Of a stretch of 64,000 nucleotides of DNA, positions 8,289 through 16,675 are shown in pieces. This DNA comes from Chlamydiota bacterium (GTDB lineage: Bacteria > Chlamydiota > Chlamydiia > Chlamydiales > SM23-39). Below the pieces are notes generated by a model. It was not told the DNA's origin. It did not search any database and was given only the letters and a program-made list of their open reading frames with translations. The stretch covers positions 41,055-105,054 of the forward strand of contig DAIDHZ010000003.1 of the NCBI GenBank assembly GCA_027451825.1, in the 5' to 3' direction. The translations under genes were made by a program, and so were the position numbers. Position 1 is the first letter of the stretch, and each line of letters opens with the position of its first letter.

Positions 8289-9471
8289 GTGTCATTTTTT
8301 TTGAAGGTTCTACATTGCCATTTTTCATTCTTACACAATCTTCGATACCCCCGACAGCTAAAATGGCTGCTTGGGGTGGGTTGATAATTGCAGAAAATGC
8401 ACTAATACCAAACATTCCAAGGTTGGAGATGGTAAAGGATCCGCCTTGGTATTCTTCAGGCTTCAGTTTGTTTAATTTTGCGCGAGCAGCAAGGTCTTTC
8501 ACCTCAAGAGAGATTTCTCCTAAATTTTTATAGTCGGCGTGACGCACAATCGGTGTAATAAGACCACCCTCTACAGTGACCGCTACAGAAATATCGATTG
8601 TTTTGAAAAGGATGATCGATTGAGATGCCGAGTTAAATCCACTATTGCAGTTCGGGTGTTCTTTAAGAGAGAACGCCGAAGCTTTGATGATAAAGTCATT
8701 GATAGAGACTTTTAAATTGCCGCCTTTGAGCTGTTCTCTTACGGAAACAAGAGCGGAAGCATTCACTTCTTGTTGGAGATAAATATGAGGGATCGATTGT
8801 TTGGCTTGTTGAAGTCTTTCTGCAATGACACGTCTCATCGGGGAAGGCGAAATTTCTTCAAAAGTACCGGGGGCGATTGTTGGTTTCTCTCGTCTGCCAA
8901 AGGTGACGATTTGATCCGGTGCGCCTAAATTGAGATCTCGGCTGGTGACACGTCCTTGAGGTCCAGATCCTTTGACGGTGGAAAGATCGATTCCTTTTTC
9001 TTTGGCGAGTTTTTTGGCTAAAGGAGAGGCTGAAATTCTTTCTTCGGCAGCGTGTGTTGGAAATGGAAATTCATAATTTTCTAAGGGAGGAGCTGGAGTA
9101 AATGCCGGTTGAGGAATGGAAGTCGCTGAAGGAGCGGGAGTTATCTCTTTTTTAGAGGGAAGAGTCTCTTTTTTTGTTTCCGTCTCTTTTTTGGGGGAGA
9201 TTTGTTGAAGATACGCGTCGATATTTTCATCCGGTTTTGCTGAAAAAATGGCAATTGGATCATTGATGTTGGCAGAGCTTCCTTCTGCAATGATAATTTT
9301 TCTTAAAAACCCATCATCGAGTGCGTTGTATTCGACAGTTGCTTTGTCTGTTGACACTTCAACAAGAAGATCTCCTGCTTCAACCTTGTCTCCTACTTTT
9401 TTATGCCATTTTGCGATCGTTCCTTCTTGCATTGTGGGAGATAATTTAGGCATAGTCACAGTAAAAGGCAT
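8185..9471 (-). CDS. pdhC: Pyruvate dehydrogenase E2, dihydrolipoamide acetyltransferase
   Basis: This is the 428-residue core subunit of the pyruvate dehydrogenase complex, which transfers acetyl groups to CoA. Domains in order are one lipoyl domain (residues 1-75, lipoyl lysine K43 in STDKATVEY), an Ala/Pro/Lys/Glu-rich linker, a peripheral subunit-binding domain (ISASPLAKKLAKEKGI ... GPQGRVTSRDL), and the catalytic domain ending in SADHRVIDGAEAA with catalytic H401 and D405. One lipoyl domain is common in Chlamydiae-type E2. The genes for E1 and E3 are not adjacent. The 3-prime end overlaps the convergent di-iron gene by 104 bases; the overlap covers the conserved HRVIDG end, so this frame is certainly real. 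Confidence 0.96.
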   Translation of the reverse strand: MPFTVTMPKLSPTMQEGTIAKWHKKVGDKVEAGDLLVEVSTDKATVEYNALDDGFLRKIIIAEGSSANINDPIAIFSAKPDENIDAYLQQISPKKETETKKETLPSKKEITPAPSATSIPQPAFTPAPPLENYEFPFPTHAAEERISASPLAKKLAKEKGIDLSTVKGSGPQGRVTSRDLNLGAPDQIVTFGRREKPTIAPGTFEEISPSPMRRVIAERLQQAKQSIPHIYLQQEVNASALVSVREQLKGGNLKVSINDFIIKASAFSLKEHPNCNSGFNSASQSIILFKTIDISVAVTVEGGLITPIVRHADYKNLGEISLEVKDLAARAKLNKLKPEEYQGGSFTISNLGMFGISAFSAIINPPQAAILAVGGIEDCVRMKNGNVEPSKKMTLTLSADHRVIDGAEAAQFLKSIQKYLENPSLLLL

Positions 9472-9548
9472 AAGAAAAACCCTGGGTCTTTTTTTGCTAG
9501 TATGAAGGATTTGAAGAAGATAAATCCAGAAAAATTTTAATCAGGACA

Positions 9549-9627
9549 TTTGCGTCTTTGCGTTAAGAAACTGCATGACTCGGTATAATCCAAGGACTTG
9601 CATTCATTTTTAACGCAAAGGCGCGAA
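9549..9627. repeat. Short inverted repeat with TTTGCGTTAA arms
   Basis: The 18-base arms at 9549-9566 and 9610-9627 match at 16 of 18 positions, and both mismatches still allow G-U pairing. A 43-base spacer lies between them. The element sits upstream of pdhC and next to the long palindrome at 9655-9835. It may be a hairpin repeat or a processed RNA end. The rest of 9472-9944 apart from these two repeats shows no coding sequence that I can support. Confidence 0.6.
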
Positions 9628-9654
9628 GGCGCAAAGAGAAAAACGTTCTGTGCT

Positions 9655-9835
9655 ATACTGCGCGCGGTTAGGTTTTGAAGATTTGGACTGGCTGCGACCT
9701 TGCCAAATCGATCTTCGTCGTCGCCCTTCCCAATTTGGGAATGGTGCTCCTCCTGCAGACTGCGAGCAATGCTCGCTTCGATTTGGCTTTGTCTCGAGAG
9801 AGTCCAAATCTTTAAAACCTAACCGCACGCAGTAT
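9655..9835. repeat. Long palindromic element, copy 3
   Basis: Arms at 9655-9689 and 9801-9835 match at 33 of 35 positions. The interior shares landmarks with copy 1 (GGCTGCGACCTTGCC, CAAATCGATCTTC, and CTTCGATTTGGCTTTGTC near the right arm). The outer arm sequence differs from copy 1, yet remains self-complementary, which shows compensatory change. The element lies between pdhC and the divergently placed YheT-like gene. Confidence 0.85.
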
Positions 9836-9944
9836 GAATATGCTGTTTTCTTTTTATCGTTTTTGTTTATTTATAATGTTGACTTGTAATTAATATTAAA
9901 CTATAAATTAAATTAATAAAGCAGTTTATTTTGGGTGAGGTTTC

Positions 9945-10913
9945 ATGCATAAGGAACTTCCTTTTGAGCCTTGTCCTTTTCTTTCTGATCCTCATCAACA
10001 AACGATTATTTCTTCTTTTTTTAACTGGTTAAGCGAACCTGTTTCCGAGCAAAAAACGATCCGACTCCCTGATGGAGATCAAATCTCTTTAGAGATTACA
10101 ACGCCTAAAAATTGGAAAGAGACTGATTTAACAGTATTTATGGTTCATGGTCTTTGTGGTTCCCATCAATCTCCTTATTTGGTCCGATTGACGAAACGGC
10201 TTGAGGAACTTGGCATTCGAGCCATTCGTTTTAACATGCGCAATTGCGGGTCCGGAAGGGGAATGGCTCGAAATATTTATCATAGCGGCCGTAGTGAAGA
10301 TGTGTTTCATGCGATCAAAGCGATCCATCGAGAACATCCTTTATCTCCTATGATCCTTATTGGATTTTCTTTAGGAGGGAACATTGTCTTAAAATTGGCA
10401 GGAGAGCTTCATCATTTAGCGGATCGATTTATCCATAAAGTGTTTGCTGTCAGTCCTCCGGTAGATCTATTGTCAAGCTCTCAAATGATCGGACTCGAAA
10501 AAAATGCTGTTTACGAGAAGTATTTTTATCGTCTTTTAAGAAATGAAATTCTTTATATTCACAAAAAATTTAAAGAATTGCCGCCGATTCAGCTTCCTAA
10601 GGAGCTCAAGTTATATGAGTTTGATCAATTATATACGGTTCCTCGCTGCGGTTTTTCGAATATTCATGATTATTATGAAAAATGCAGCAGCATGCATGTC
10701 GTCTCAGATATTACCGTTCCTTGTCGGATTCTTCTTTCTGAAGATGATCCGATTGTTTCCTGCACATCATTGGACAGTCAATTCTTGCCTTCCAATGTAG
10801 AACTCTATAAAACAAAGAAAGGCGGGCATATGGGATACTTAGGGAATCCTGCTCATTCAAAAGGATTTTATTGGCTAGATTCTTTGTTAATTGAGTGGAT
10901 TTTGGAAGAATGA
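9945..10913 (+). CDS. Alpha/beta hydrolase, YheT/ABHD1-3 family
   Basis: The 322-residue protein carries the YheT-type pattern: PDGDQISLE near residue 45, FMVHGLCGS (oxyanion region), IRFNMRNCGSG, the nucleophile elbow GFSLGGN, an acid in SEDDPIV and the catalytic histidine in KGGHMGYLG. The family comprises cytoplasmic or membrane-associated esterases or lipases of unknown natural substrate. ATG 9945 is preceded by a GGTGAGG-like ribosome site. It is coupled to the downstream outer-membrane protein by an ATGA overlap. The family call is firm; the substrate is unknown. Confidence 0.88.
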   Translation: MHKELPFEPCPFLSDPHQQTIISSFFNWLSEPVSEQKTIRLPDGDQISLEITTPKNWKETDLTVFMVHGLCGSHQSPYLVRLTKRLEELGIRAIRFNMRNCGSGRGMARNIYHSGRSEDVFHAIKAIHREHPLSPMILIGFSLGGNIVLKLAGELHHLADRFIHKVFAVSPPVDLLSSSQMIGLEKNAVYEKYFYRLLRNEILYIHKKFKELPPIQLPKELKLYEFDQLYTVPRCGFSNIHDYYEKCSSMHVVSDITVPCRILLSEDDPIVSCTSLDSQFLPSNVELYKTKKGGHMGYLGNPAHSKGFYWLDSLLIEWILEE

Positions 10914-11875
10914 AAAGAGTTCTTGTCTGTGCGTCTTTTCTTATTTGTTCTGTTGTTTTTGGAGATTCTGAGGAGAGTCAAGAGGAGGAGAAAATCCCAT
11001 CGAATTGTCCTCGTCCTTGGTTTACGGGGCCTCTTTTAACATCTTCTGCAGATGTGGTTGATTTTGGACATGTGAATTTTCAGCCTTATATGAACGTATT
11101 AACGACTGTTGGAGATTATGATCCCAATTGGCATCTTCATCGGAGAGCCAATTTTTATACTCTCCAATCGAGAAATGTCTTAAAATTCGGGATTTATCAT
11201 TCTTTGGAAGTGCAAGTCATTCCTCAATTTTTATATAAAGAAACTGAAGGGAAACGTTTTTCCGGGCTTGGAGATACTTTTGTTGCATTGGGAGTTCAGC
11301 TTTTGCGAGGAGGTCTTGATATTCCATGGCCTTTTATTAAGATTTCTTTTGTTGCCGATATTCCAAACGGACATTATCAACATTTGAATCCATGGAAAAA
11401 AAAGACGGATGCTATGGGGGCGGGCTGCTGGTTTCCCGGATCTGTTCTTTATCTTTCAAAGACATGGCATATTGCAAAGCATCACTATTTGAATTTAAGA
11501 ACTCTTTTTGATTATCGATTTGGGGTTCCTGTACGAGTGAGAGGTTTTAATGCATATGGAGGCGATCGCAGTACGAGGGGAACTCAGTATCCGGGCAATT
11601 ATTGGCATGCCAATGTAGCGCTTCAATATAGTTTGACGCAAAGGTGGGTGCTTGCTTGCGATGGCGTCTATTTACATCGAAATCGAAATCGTTTTTCCGG
11701 GAAAACAAAAGAACAAATGACTTTCCCGTCTAGAGATGTGTACAGTTTAGCTCCTGCGATAGAATATAACTTTGGCCCCAATGTAGGAATGATTGGCGGA
11801 GTTTGGTTTTCAGTTGTCGGAAGAAACACTGAAAAATTCATTACGGCAATGCTCTCTTTAAATGCGCATTTCTAA
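10910..11875 (+). CDS. Probable outer-membrane beta-barrel protein, function unknown
   Basis: From ATG 10910, overlapping the hydrolase stop as ATGA, the protein has 321 residues with a signal peptide (MKRVLVCASFLICSVVFG, cleavage near residue 18). The mature part is rich in alternating hydrophobic/polar strands and aromatic residues (RNVLKFGIYHSLEVQVIPQ, HYLNLRTLFDYRF) and ends in Phe, the usual C-terminal signature for an outer-membrane barrel. It resembles phenol-degradation MetA-type or transporter-like barrels in general pattern only. Its coupling to a YheT-like hydrolase suggests a lipid or small-molecule role, but I cannot assign one. Confidence 0.65.
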   Translation: MKRVLVCASFLICSVVFGDSEESQEEEKIPSNCPRPWFTGPLLTSSADVVDFGHVNFQPYMNVLTTVGDYDPNWHLHRRANFYTLQSRNVLKFGIYHSLEVQVIPQFLYKETEGKRFSGLGDTFVALGVQLLRGGLDIPWPFIKISFVADIPNGHYQHLNPWKKKTDAMGAGCWFPGSVLYLSKTWHIAKHHYLNLRTLFDYRFGVPVRVRGFNAYGGDRSTRGTQYPGNYWHANVALQYSLTQRWVLACDGVYLHRNRNRFSGKTKEQMTFPSRDVYSLAPAIEYNFGPNVGMIGGVWFSVVGRNTEKFITAMLSLNAHF

Positions 11876-11891
11876 TTTTTTTAAAAGTTTA

Positions 11892-13658
11892 TTAGGGAAG
11901 TGTTGCAGGATTATAGATAAGAAAACTGTTTCTGATCTCAATTTTGGGGACAAGCCCGAAAGTATTGTCAGAGTGTTCCCATGGAGATAGCCCCGCCTCG
12001 CTGACTAGTTGTCCATCCCTTTCTGTCCATTGTGGAATGAGTTCATCTGGATCTCTAAAAAATAAACATTTTGTCCACGTTATAATGGCTAAAGGAATTT
12101 GCAGACGGTCGGCTTCTTTTTGAGCTGATTTATAAAGTTCTTTAGCGAAATAAGGGGTTTTCCCTTCGAGCAGGGTGTGAAAATAAGGATCATCCAAGAA
12201 AAGAATCGGTTGATCCTTTAAAAATAGAAGCCTTAAAACAGCTCTTCCTATAATGGTCCCATCTTTATTTTTAATGGCGATCAAATGGTTTTGTCCGTTC
12301 AGAAGAAGTCCCAGAAGTCCGATGTTGTTTCCTGAAGGGCTATAGATTGCAAGACAAGACGGAGTTTCGGTAGTCGCCAAAAGTAAGTCCTCAAAACGAT
12401 CCGTAACCGTTATCTTATAAGGTGTATCAGGAATGTCTATTGGATCTTGAAGTCTTTGCCATTGATTCAGTAATTCTGGGTGATTTTTTGAGATGCGGCT
12501 GAGATGAGGATTGCGATTTGGGTCGTAACGGAAACTTGCATATTCTCCTTCAAGCGCTGCATAGAGACACTCTCCGAGTCTTTCAGAGCAAGTTTGATCA
12601 AATCGTCGATTCTTTCTCAGAGTTGCAAGATAGATGAAAATCGCACCGGGATTTCTGGGCAATAATTTTTCGCATTTTTCAGAAAGATCATCGACCGGTT
12701 TTGGTAAAAAAAGGAGTTCCATAGAGATCCTCCTTACGGCTGTATCCAAAGTTTCGCTTGGCCTAACCTGAGAAACTAGATCCCATTTTGTGAGCAGCCA
12801 AAGATTTTTGATTCGATCTTTTTTTAATAGCAGCCTGCCATCCCCTCTTTGCAGGTTAGGTGTGAAGATTTCTTCAAGAAGCCGCGATTTTTCATGCACG
12901 GGTAAGGAAGAAGTCAAAAGTCCGAGCAGCGCTTCTAAAGTTAAATTAAAATGAGGCCCATCTTTTAAATAGTTATTCTGGTCGAGAAACAATTTTTGCA
13001 AGAAATCCTCAGGACTTTTACATCCGTGCACCTCGATTTCTTGCTTTGCGCAAGCTTTCAAGACTAATCTCATGAGGTGAGGTTGATTTTTTCGATCGAT
13101 TTCAGTGAGATCCGTATCTTCTGGCGAAAGAGAATGGAGAATCGGTATGATGAGATCCGGGCGTTTTAATGAAATCAGTTCTTGTAGGATTTGAATCCCA
13201 TGAGAGGAATGAGATGCGGGTTGCTTCTGTTTGAGGATTAAGATGACTTCTGGATCCAGGAGTTTTGAGAGCATTGCAAGAAGATGTTCAGGGTGACGAA
13301 TTTGCTCAAGCGAGGTCCATATTTTTTCACAATCCATATCTGATATCTTGAGCTCCGCACAAACCATTGAGAAAATCTTTTTAGCCTCTATCATGAAGCT
13401 ATCCATTTCAAAGGTTTGTGAAGAGATCTGTTGCCACTTTGATAACAGCTTCGTCAACTTTCCAGGAACTAGCAGATCTGGATGAAGGAGGATTTTCTGG
13501 ATTGCCAGGACCTGCTGGTTGAACTGAAGCCATAAGATCCTACCTTGACGTTCTTTTCGGTTGATAGCAGAGCTCAATTTTTTATGCAAATAGCTCGAAC
13601 TGATTGAGGAACTCTCCTTAAGGTTAAAGAAGTGCCTTGGATCTGGACACTGATTCAT
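11892..13658 (-). CDS. Unknown 588-residue protein in the RNA-repair operon
   Basis: I do not recognise the N-terminal about 420 residues, which are helical, Leu-rich and repeat-like (ILQELISLKRPDLIIPIL, LLEEIFTP). The C-terminal about 150 residues have a mixed alpha/beta pattern with GLLLNGQNHLIAIKNKDG and IIGRAVLRLLFLKDQPILF, which loosely resembles GNAT-type strands and a domain I associate with proteins of chlamydia-related bacteria; this is weak. There is no signal peptide and no membrane segment, so it is probably cytoplasmic or an effector. Its ATG overlaps the rtcB stop by one base (TAATG), so it is coupled to the ligase. A partner in RNA repair is an inference from position only. Confidence 0.7.
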   Translation of the reverse strand: MNQCPDPRHFFNLKESSSISSSYLHKKLSSAINRKERQGRILWLQFNQQVLAIQKILLHPDLLVPGKLTKLLSKWQQISSQTFEMDSFMIEAKKIFSMVCAELKISDMDCEKIWTSLEQIRHPEHLLAMLSKLLDPEVILILKQKQPASHSSHGIQILQELISLKRPDLIIPILHSLSPEDTDLTEIDRKNQPHLMRLVLKACAKQEIEVHGCKSPEDFLQKLFLDQNNYLKDGPHFNLTLEALLGLLTSSLPVHEKSRLLEEIFTPNLQRGDGRLLLKKDRIKNLWLLTKWDLVSQVRPSETLDTAVRRISMELLFLPKPVDDLSEKCEKLLPRNPGAIFIYLATLRKNRRFDQTCSERLGECLYAALEGEYASFRYDPNRNPHLSRISKNHPELLNQWQRLQDPIDIPDTPYKITVTDRFEDLLLATTETPSCLAIYSPSGNNIGLLGLLLNGQNHLIAIKNKDGTIIGRAVLRLLFLKDQPILFLDDPYFHTLLEGKTPYFAKELYKSAQKEADRLQIPLAIITWTKCLFFRDPDELIPQWTERDGQLVSEAGLSPWEHSDNTFGLVPKIEIRNSFLIYNPATLP

Positions 13659-15097
13659 TAACCCTTCAAAACCAAAGAAGGACGGAGTCTTGCTACTTTT
13701 TTGGCTAAAGCAGCCTCTTCAACAGCATCAACAACGATATCCACTTCTTTGTAAGCATCCGGCATTTCTTCTGCAATCGTTCTATAGGAGTGTGCAATCA
13801 CTTGCACTCCTTGCTCTCTCATATATTCTTTAGCTTCTTTGTCTTTCCAGGTGGCCATTGATTGAACACGACTTTTCGCTCTGCCGGCTCCGTGGCAAGC
13901 GCTGCACCAGGTGAGGGGATTTCCAAGCCCTACCATTAAATGGCTTGCTCTTCCCATGTCTCCGGGCACAAGAACGGGTTGGCCTGTTTTTCGGAAAATG
14001 GGGGCAAGTTCTTCTGCATTTTCCCCGAAGGCGCGAGTGGCTCCTTTTCTATGGACGCAGAGCTTGGTTGGAATTCCATTGACTGGGTGGGTTTCCATTT
14101 TTGCAATGTTATGACATACATCGTAAAGAAGGCGAATGTCTTTGGGATTGATATTGCAAACTTCCTGAAACGCTCTTCTGACTCCATGTAAAATGAATTG
14201 GCGGTTGTTGAATGCAAAATTGGCAGCTGTTGCCATTGCGGCCCAATATCTTTGTCCATCAAGACTTTTGATGGGGGCTGCAACGAGTTGTTTATCGGGA
14301 AGATTTTTAGCATACCCTAATTGAATGAATTCATTTAGGAAATCTTGACAGATTTGATGTCCAAATCCTCGAGATCCTGTATGGATAAGAACGTAAGTTT
14401 GGCCTTGTTCTACTTTCCAATGTTTTGCAGTTTCCGGATCAAAGATGGTTTCTACAGCTCCAATTTCTACAAAATGATTCCCGCTTCCAATGGATCCTAA
14501 TTGATCTTTGCCTCTAGCCAGAGCTTCTTTAGAAACAGATTGAAGATCTGCATCTTCAAGAACACCCAGACTTTCAATGTGTTCTAAATCCTCATAAAAA
14601 CCAAAGCCTTGTTCAATCGCCCATTGAACTCCAAGCTTTGCAATTTTTTTATAGTCATCTTCTTTTAAAGCGGCATGGGTCCCGGTAGATCCACGTCCTG
14701 TCCCTGCGGGAATCAGACGAAAGATTTGATTGAGAAGAGTCTCTCTCATCGATTCTTTAAGATCTTTATAGGCAATGGGAATGAGAGCGATTCTTACCCC
14801 ACAATTGATATCATAGCCAACGCCTCCGGGACTGATTACACCCGTTTCTATATCCATTGCTGCAACGCCGCCAATTGGGAATCCATATCCCCAATGAACA
14901 TCCGGCATGGCAATGCTGTAGCCTACAATTCCAGGCAAGCAAGCGACATTTCGTACTTGTTCCAGAGGTTTTTCAAGACTCTCACTTTCTATGTCCAATT
15001 GTTTTTCAGAGGCAATGATCAGACCTCGTGTGCGCATGGCTCCTTCTTGAGGAAGTTCATAGGTGGCGGGTTTGATTTGAATGAGTTTAGATATCAA
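13658..15097 (-). CDS. rtcB: RNA-splicing ligase RtcB
   Basis: RtcB joins RNA 2',3'-cyclic phosphate (or 3'-phosphate) ends to 5'-OH ends using GTP and Mn2+. The 479-residue protein has the family motifs in order: DVHWGYGFPIGG, GGVGYDINCGVR (metal Cys), GNHFVEIG, HTGSRGFGHQ, YDVCHNIAK, PGDMGRASHLM, and CHGAGRAKSR with the guanylylated histidine. All expected metal ligands appear present. It overlaps the ThpR-archease gene by 11 bases and the 588-residue gene by one. Fusion of the archease cofactor to the upstream gene strongly supports a working repair system. Confidence 0.96.
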   Translation of the reverse strand: MISKLIQIKPATYELPQEGAMRTRGLIIASEKQLDIESESLEKPLEQVRNVACLPGIVGYSIAMPDVHWGYGFPIGGVAAMDIETGVISPGGVGYDINCGVRIALIPIAYKDLKESMRETLLNQIFRLIPAGTGRGSTGTHAALKEDDYKKIAKLGVQWAIEQGFGFYEDLEHIESLGVLEDADLQSVSKEALARGKDQLGSIGSGNHFVEIGAVETIFDPETAKHWKVEQGQTYVLIHTGSRGFGHQICQDFLNEFIQLGYAKNLPDKQLVAAPIKSLDGQRYWAAMATAANFAFNNRQFILHGVRRAFQEVCNINPKDIRLLYDVCHNIAKMETHPVNGIPTKLCVHRKGATRAFGENAEELAPIFRKTGQPVLVPGDMGRASHLMVGLGNPLTWCSACHGAGRAKSRVQSMATWKDKEAKEYMREQGVQVIAHSYRTIAEEMPDAYKEVDIVVDAVEEAALAKKVARLRPSLVLKG

Positions 15098-15890
15098 CGA
15101 TCATCTCCCATTGTAATAAGTTATTTTGAAAAGGTTGTATTTCACCGTGAAAAGAAACGGCTTTCAAAGAACATCCCTCATTTTGATCGGTGATTGAGAT
15201 GATTCGATTGAGTGCAATGATTATCTCATCCAAGCTGGCCACAGGTTGTTTTTGAAGGTAGGCAATCAATCTAGGATGTTTAAAAGCAATCGCCGTGAAA
15301 GCGTTGTAATAAAGCTCTTGAAGATCTTTGCCGAAAATGTGAAAGGCAATATCTGCCATATGAGGGATCTCTACAAAAGGAGGCAGCAAAGGATATTCAT
15401 AAAGAGATTGATAGTTGGATGATCCTAGACTTTCATAAAGATGGATCGCTTTTGCAAAGCAGGGGAGAGGCTGAAAATCGTCCCTCCAGCCTTGAACATC
15501 AAACGGAGATCTTGCAATCGTCACATGAGAAAGCCATGGACGATCGCTGCATTTTATTTGAAGTTCTTGTACCCGGTCACAGAGAGTTTCTTGGTAATGA
15601 AGGAGGTCTGAGTTAAACCACTCGACCTCCCAAGCAACAACTCTCGGGGAGTTTTTAGGAAGGAAAAGAATCTTACTGAAATACCCCGAAGATCCGATTT
15701 GTAGAGGCGTCGAGGCAATCTCCGATATAATTTGTGGTATCAACAAAGATGGAGTAGATCCTAGAAAGACCAACGTCGTATGTCGAAGTTCTTCCTTGAT
15801 CAACCTTCCTTGCGGCAGTGTCGTTTGCCAGGGGGCTTGCATTTGAATGGCTAGAAAAAGACGCTTTGACGTTGGATCCATTTGTTTCAT
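15087..15890 (-). CDS. ThpR/LigT 2H phosphoesterase fused to an archease-like domain
   Basis: Residues 1-170 form a 2H phosphoesterase with two HxT motifs, H37-T-T39 in RHTTLVFLG and H122-V-T124 in LSHVTIAR, as in RNA 2',3'-cyclic phosphodiesterase ThpR. Residues 172-267 look like archease: PHMADIAFHIFGKDLQEL (D180, equivalent to HTADI), LKAVSFHGE, and a final IVDI with D266 equivalent to the conserved terminal Asp. The archease part is about 97 residues, shorter than the usual about 140, so the middle is compressed. Archease activates RtcB and its gene often lies beside rtcB, which fits the overlap with rtcB here. The fusion is unusual. Start ATG 15890 or 15881; neither has a clear ribosome site. 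Confidence 0.82.
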   Translation of the reverse strand: MKQMDPTSKRLFLAIQMQAPWQTTLPQGRLIKEELRHTTLVFLGSTPSLLIPQIISEIASTPLQIGSSGYFSKILFLPKNSPRVVAWEVEWFNSDLLHYQETLCDRVQELQIKCSDRPWLSHVTIARSPFDVQGWRDDFQPLPCFAKAIHLYESLGSSNYQSLYEYPLLPPFVEIPHMADIAFHIFGKDLQELYYNAFTAIAFKHPRLIAYLQKQPVASLDEIIIALNRIISITDQNEGCSLKAVSFHGEIQPFQNNLLQWEMIVDI

Positions 15891-16503
15891 TAGTATACAA
15901 CTTTATTGAATAATAGTGTCGTGAACTTCCAAATTTTTCTACAGTACGTATTCTTTGCATTCCTAATTTTTCAATGATTTTGATCATTGGCGCGTTCTCT
16001 ATTTTTGTTGTGGCAGTGATTTCTTCTAAAGGCTTTCCGTCAAGAAGGTATCCTTTTTGAACAGTTGCCGAAGCATAATCTTTTAAAGCGGAACAAACCT
16101 CTTTTCCGTAGCCTTTGTTCCAGGCTTCTTTATGGAGGAGAATAGCGGCTTCGGATTGTCCCGGCTTGTCTCCATGACCTAAAACGGCATGTCCAATAAA
16201 AGCACCCTCTTTGGAGAAGACTGCAAGCGCACTATAAGGATCATTCTTTTTCCATCGCTCAATCCACATGTTCACACGATTTGCAACTTTATTTGCTGCT
16301 AGAGGCTCTCCAGAGGCGAAGAGACGAATGACTTCTTTATCTCCATAAAGCTTTGTATACGCACCCACATCTTGTGGTGTAATCGATTTTAATACGAGTC
16401 TTGCTGTGTCAATGCGTACAGACAATCCATTCTTGGATTCTGTGAAATTGATGGATGCAGGTTTGCATCGTAAAAATGAGAAAAAGGAACGTATTGTATT
16501 CAT
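15673..16503 (-). CDS. GNAT-family acetyltransferase (RimJ/L type) with extended C-terminus
   Basis: ATG 16503 is preferred, with GAGG six bases upstream; a TTG 21 bases further upstream is less likely. The GNAT fold runs from about residue 28 (DTARLVLKSITPQDV) through HKEAWNKGYGKEV (acetyl-CoA loop) to about 205 (KIIEKLGMQRI, HYYSIKLY). The last about 72 residues overlap the ThpR-archease gene in another frame for 218 bases, are low-complexity Ser/Asn-rich at first and show no known domain. Normal family members end near SIKLY. A single-base shift would produce TAATGA exactly at the next gene's start, so the tail may reflect a lost stop or an assembly error. Substrate unknown. Confidence 0.75.
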   Translation of the reverse strand: MNTIRSFFSFLRCKPASINFTESKNGLSVRIDTARLVLKSITPQDVGAYTKLYGDKEVIRLFASGEPLAANKVANRVNMWIERWKKNDPYSALAVFSKEGAFIGHAVLGHGDKPGQSEAAILLHKEAWNKGYGKEVCSALKDYASATVQKGYLLDGKPLEEITATTKIENAPMIKIIEKLGMQRIRTVEKFGSSRHYYSIKLYTNETNGSNVKASFSSHSNASPLANDTAARKVDQGRTSTYDVGLSRIYSIFVDTTNYIGDCLDASTNRIFGVFQ

Positions 16504-16675
16504 TTGAACCTCAGATTTTAGCAAAGAATTTTTAAAACTTTGTTTTTTTGAGGGGGGAATCTTAAGTAAACTGTTTTTACTTGTAAATATTTTTTTGTTG
16601 GAATGAAAATTTGTTTTTTTTGTTTTAAATTTGGGAGCGAAAAAGATATGCCCAGCACCGGAGCGTTCTCGAATC

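Noticed and set aside
13911..14313. Long antisense frames inside rtcB
   Set aside because: rtcB carries all family motifs in its own frame; the others are codon-bias shadows.
16504..16524. TTG start of the GNAT gene 21 bases upstream
   Set aside because: ATG 16503 has a GAGG ribosome site at suitable spacing.
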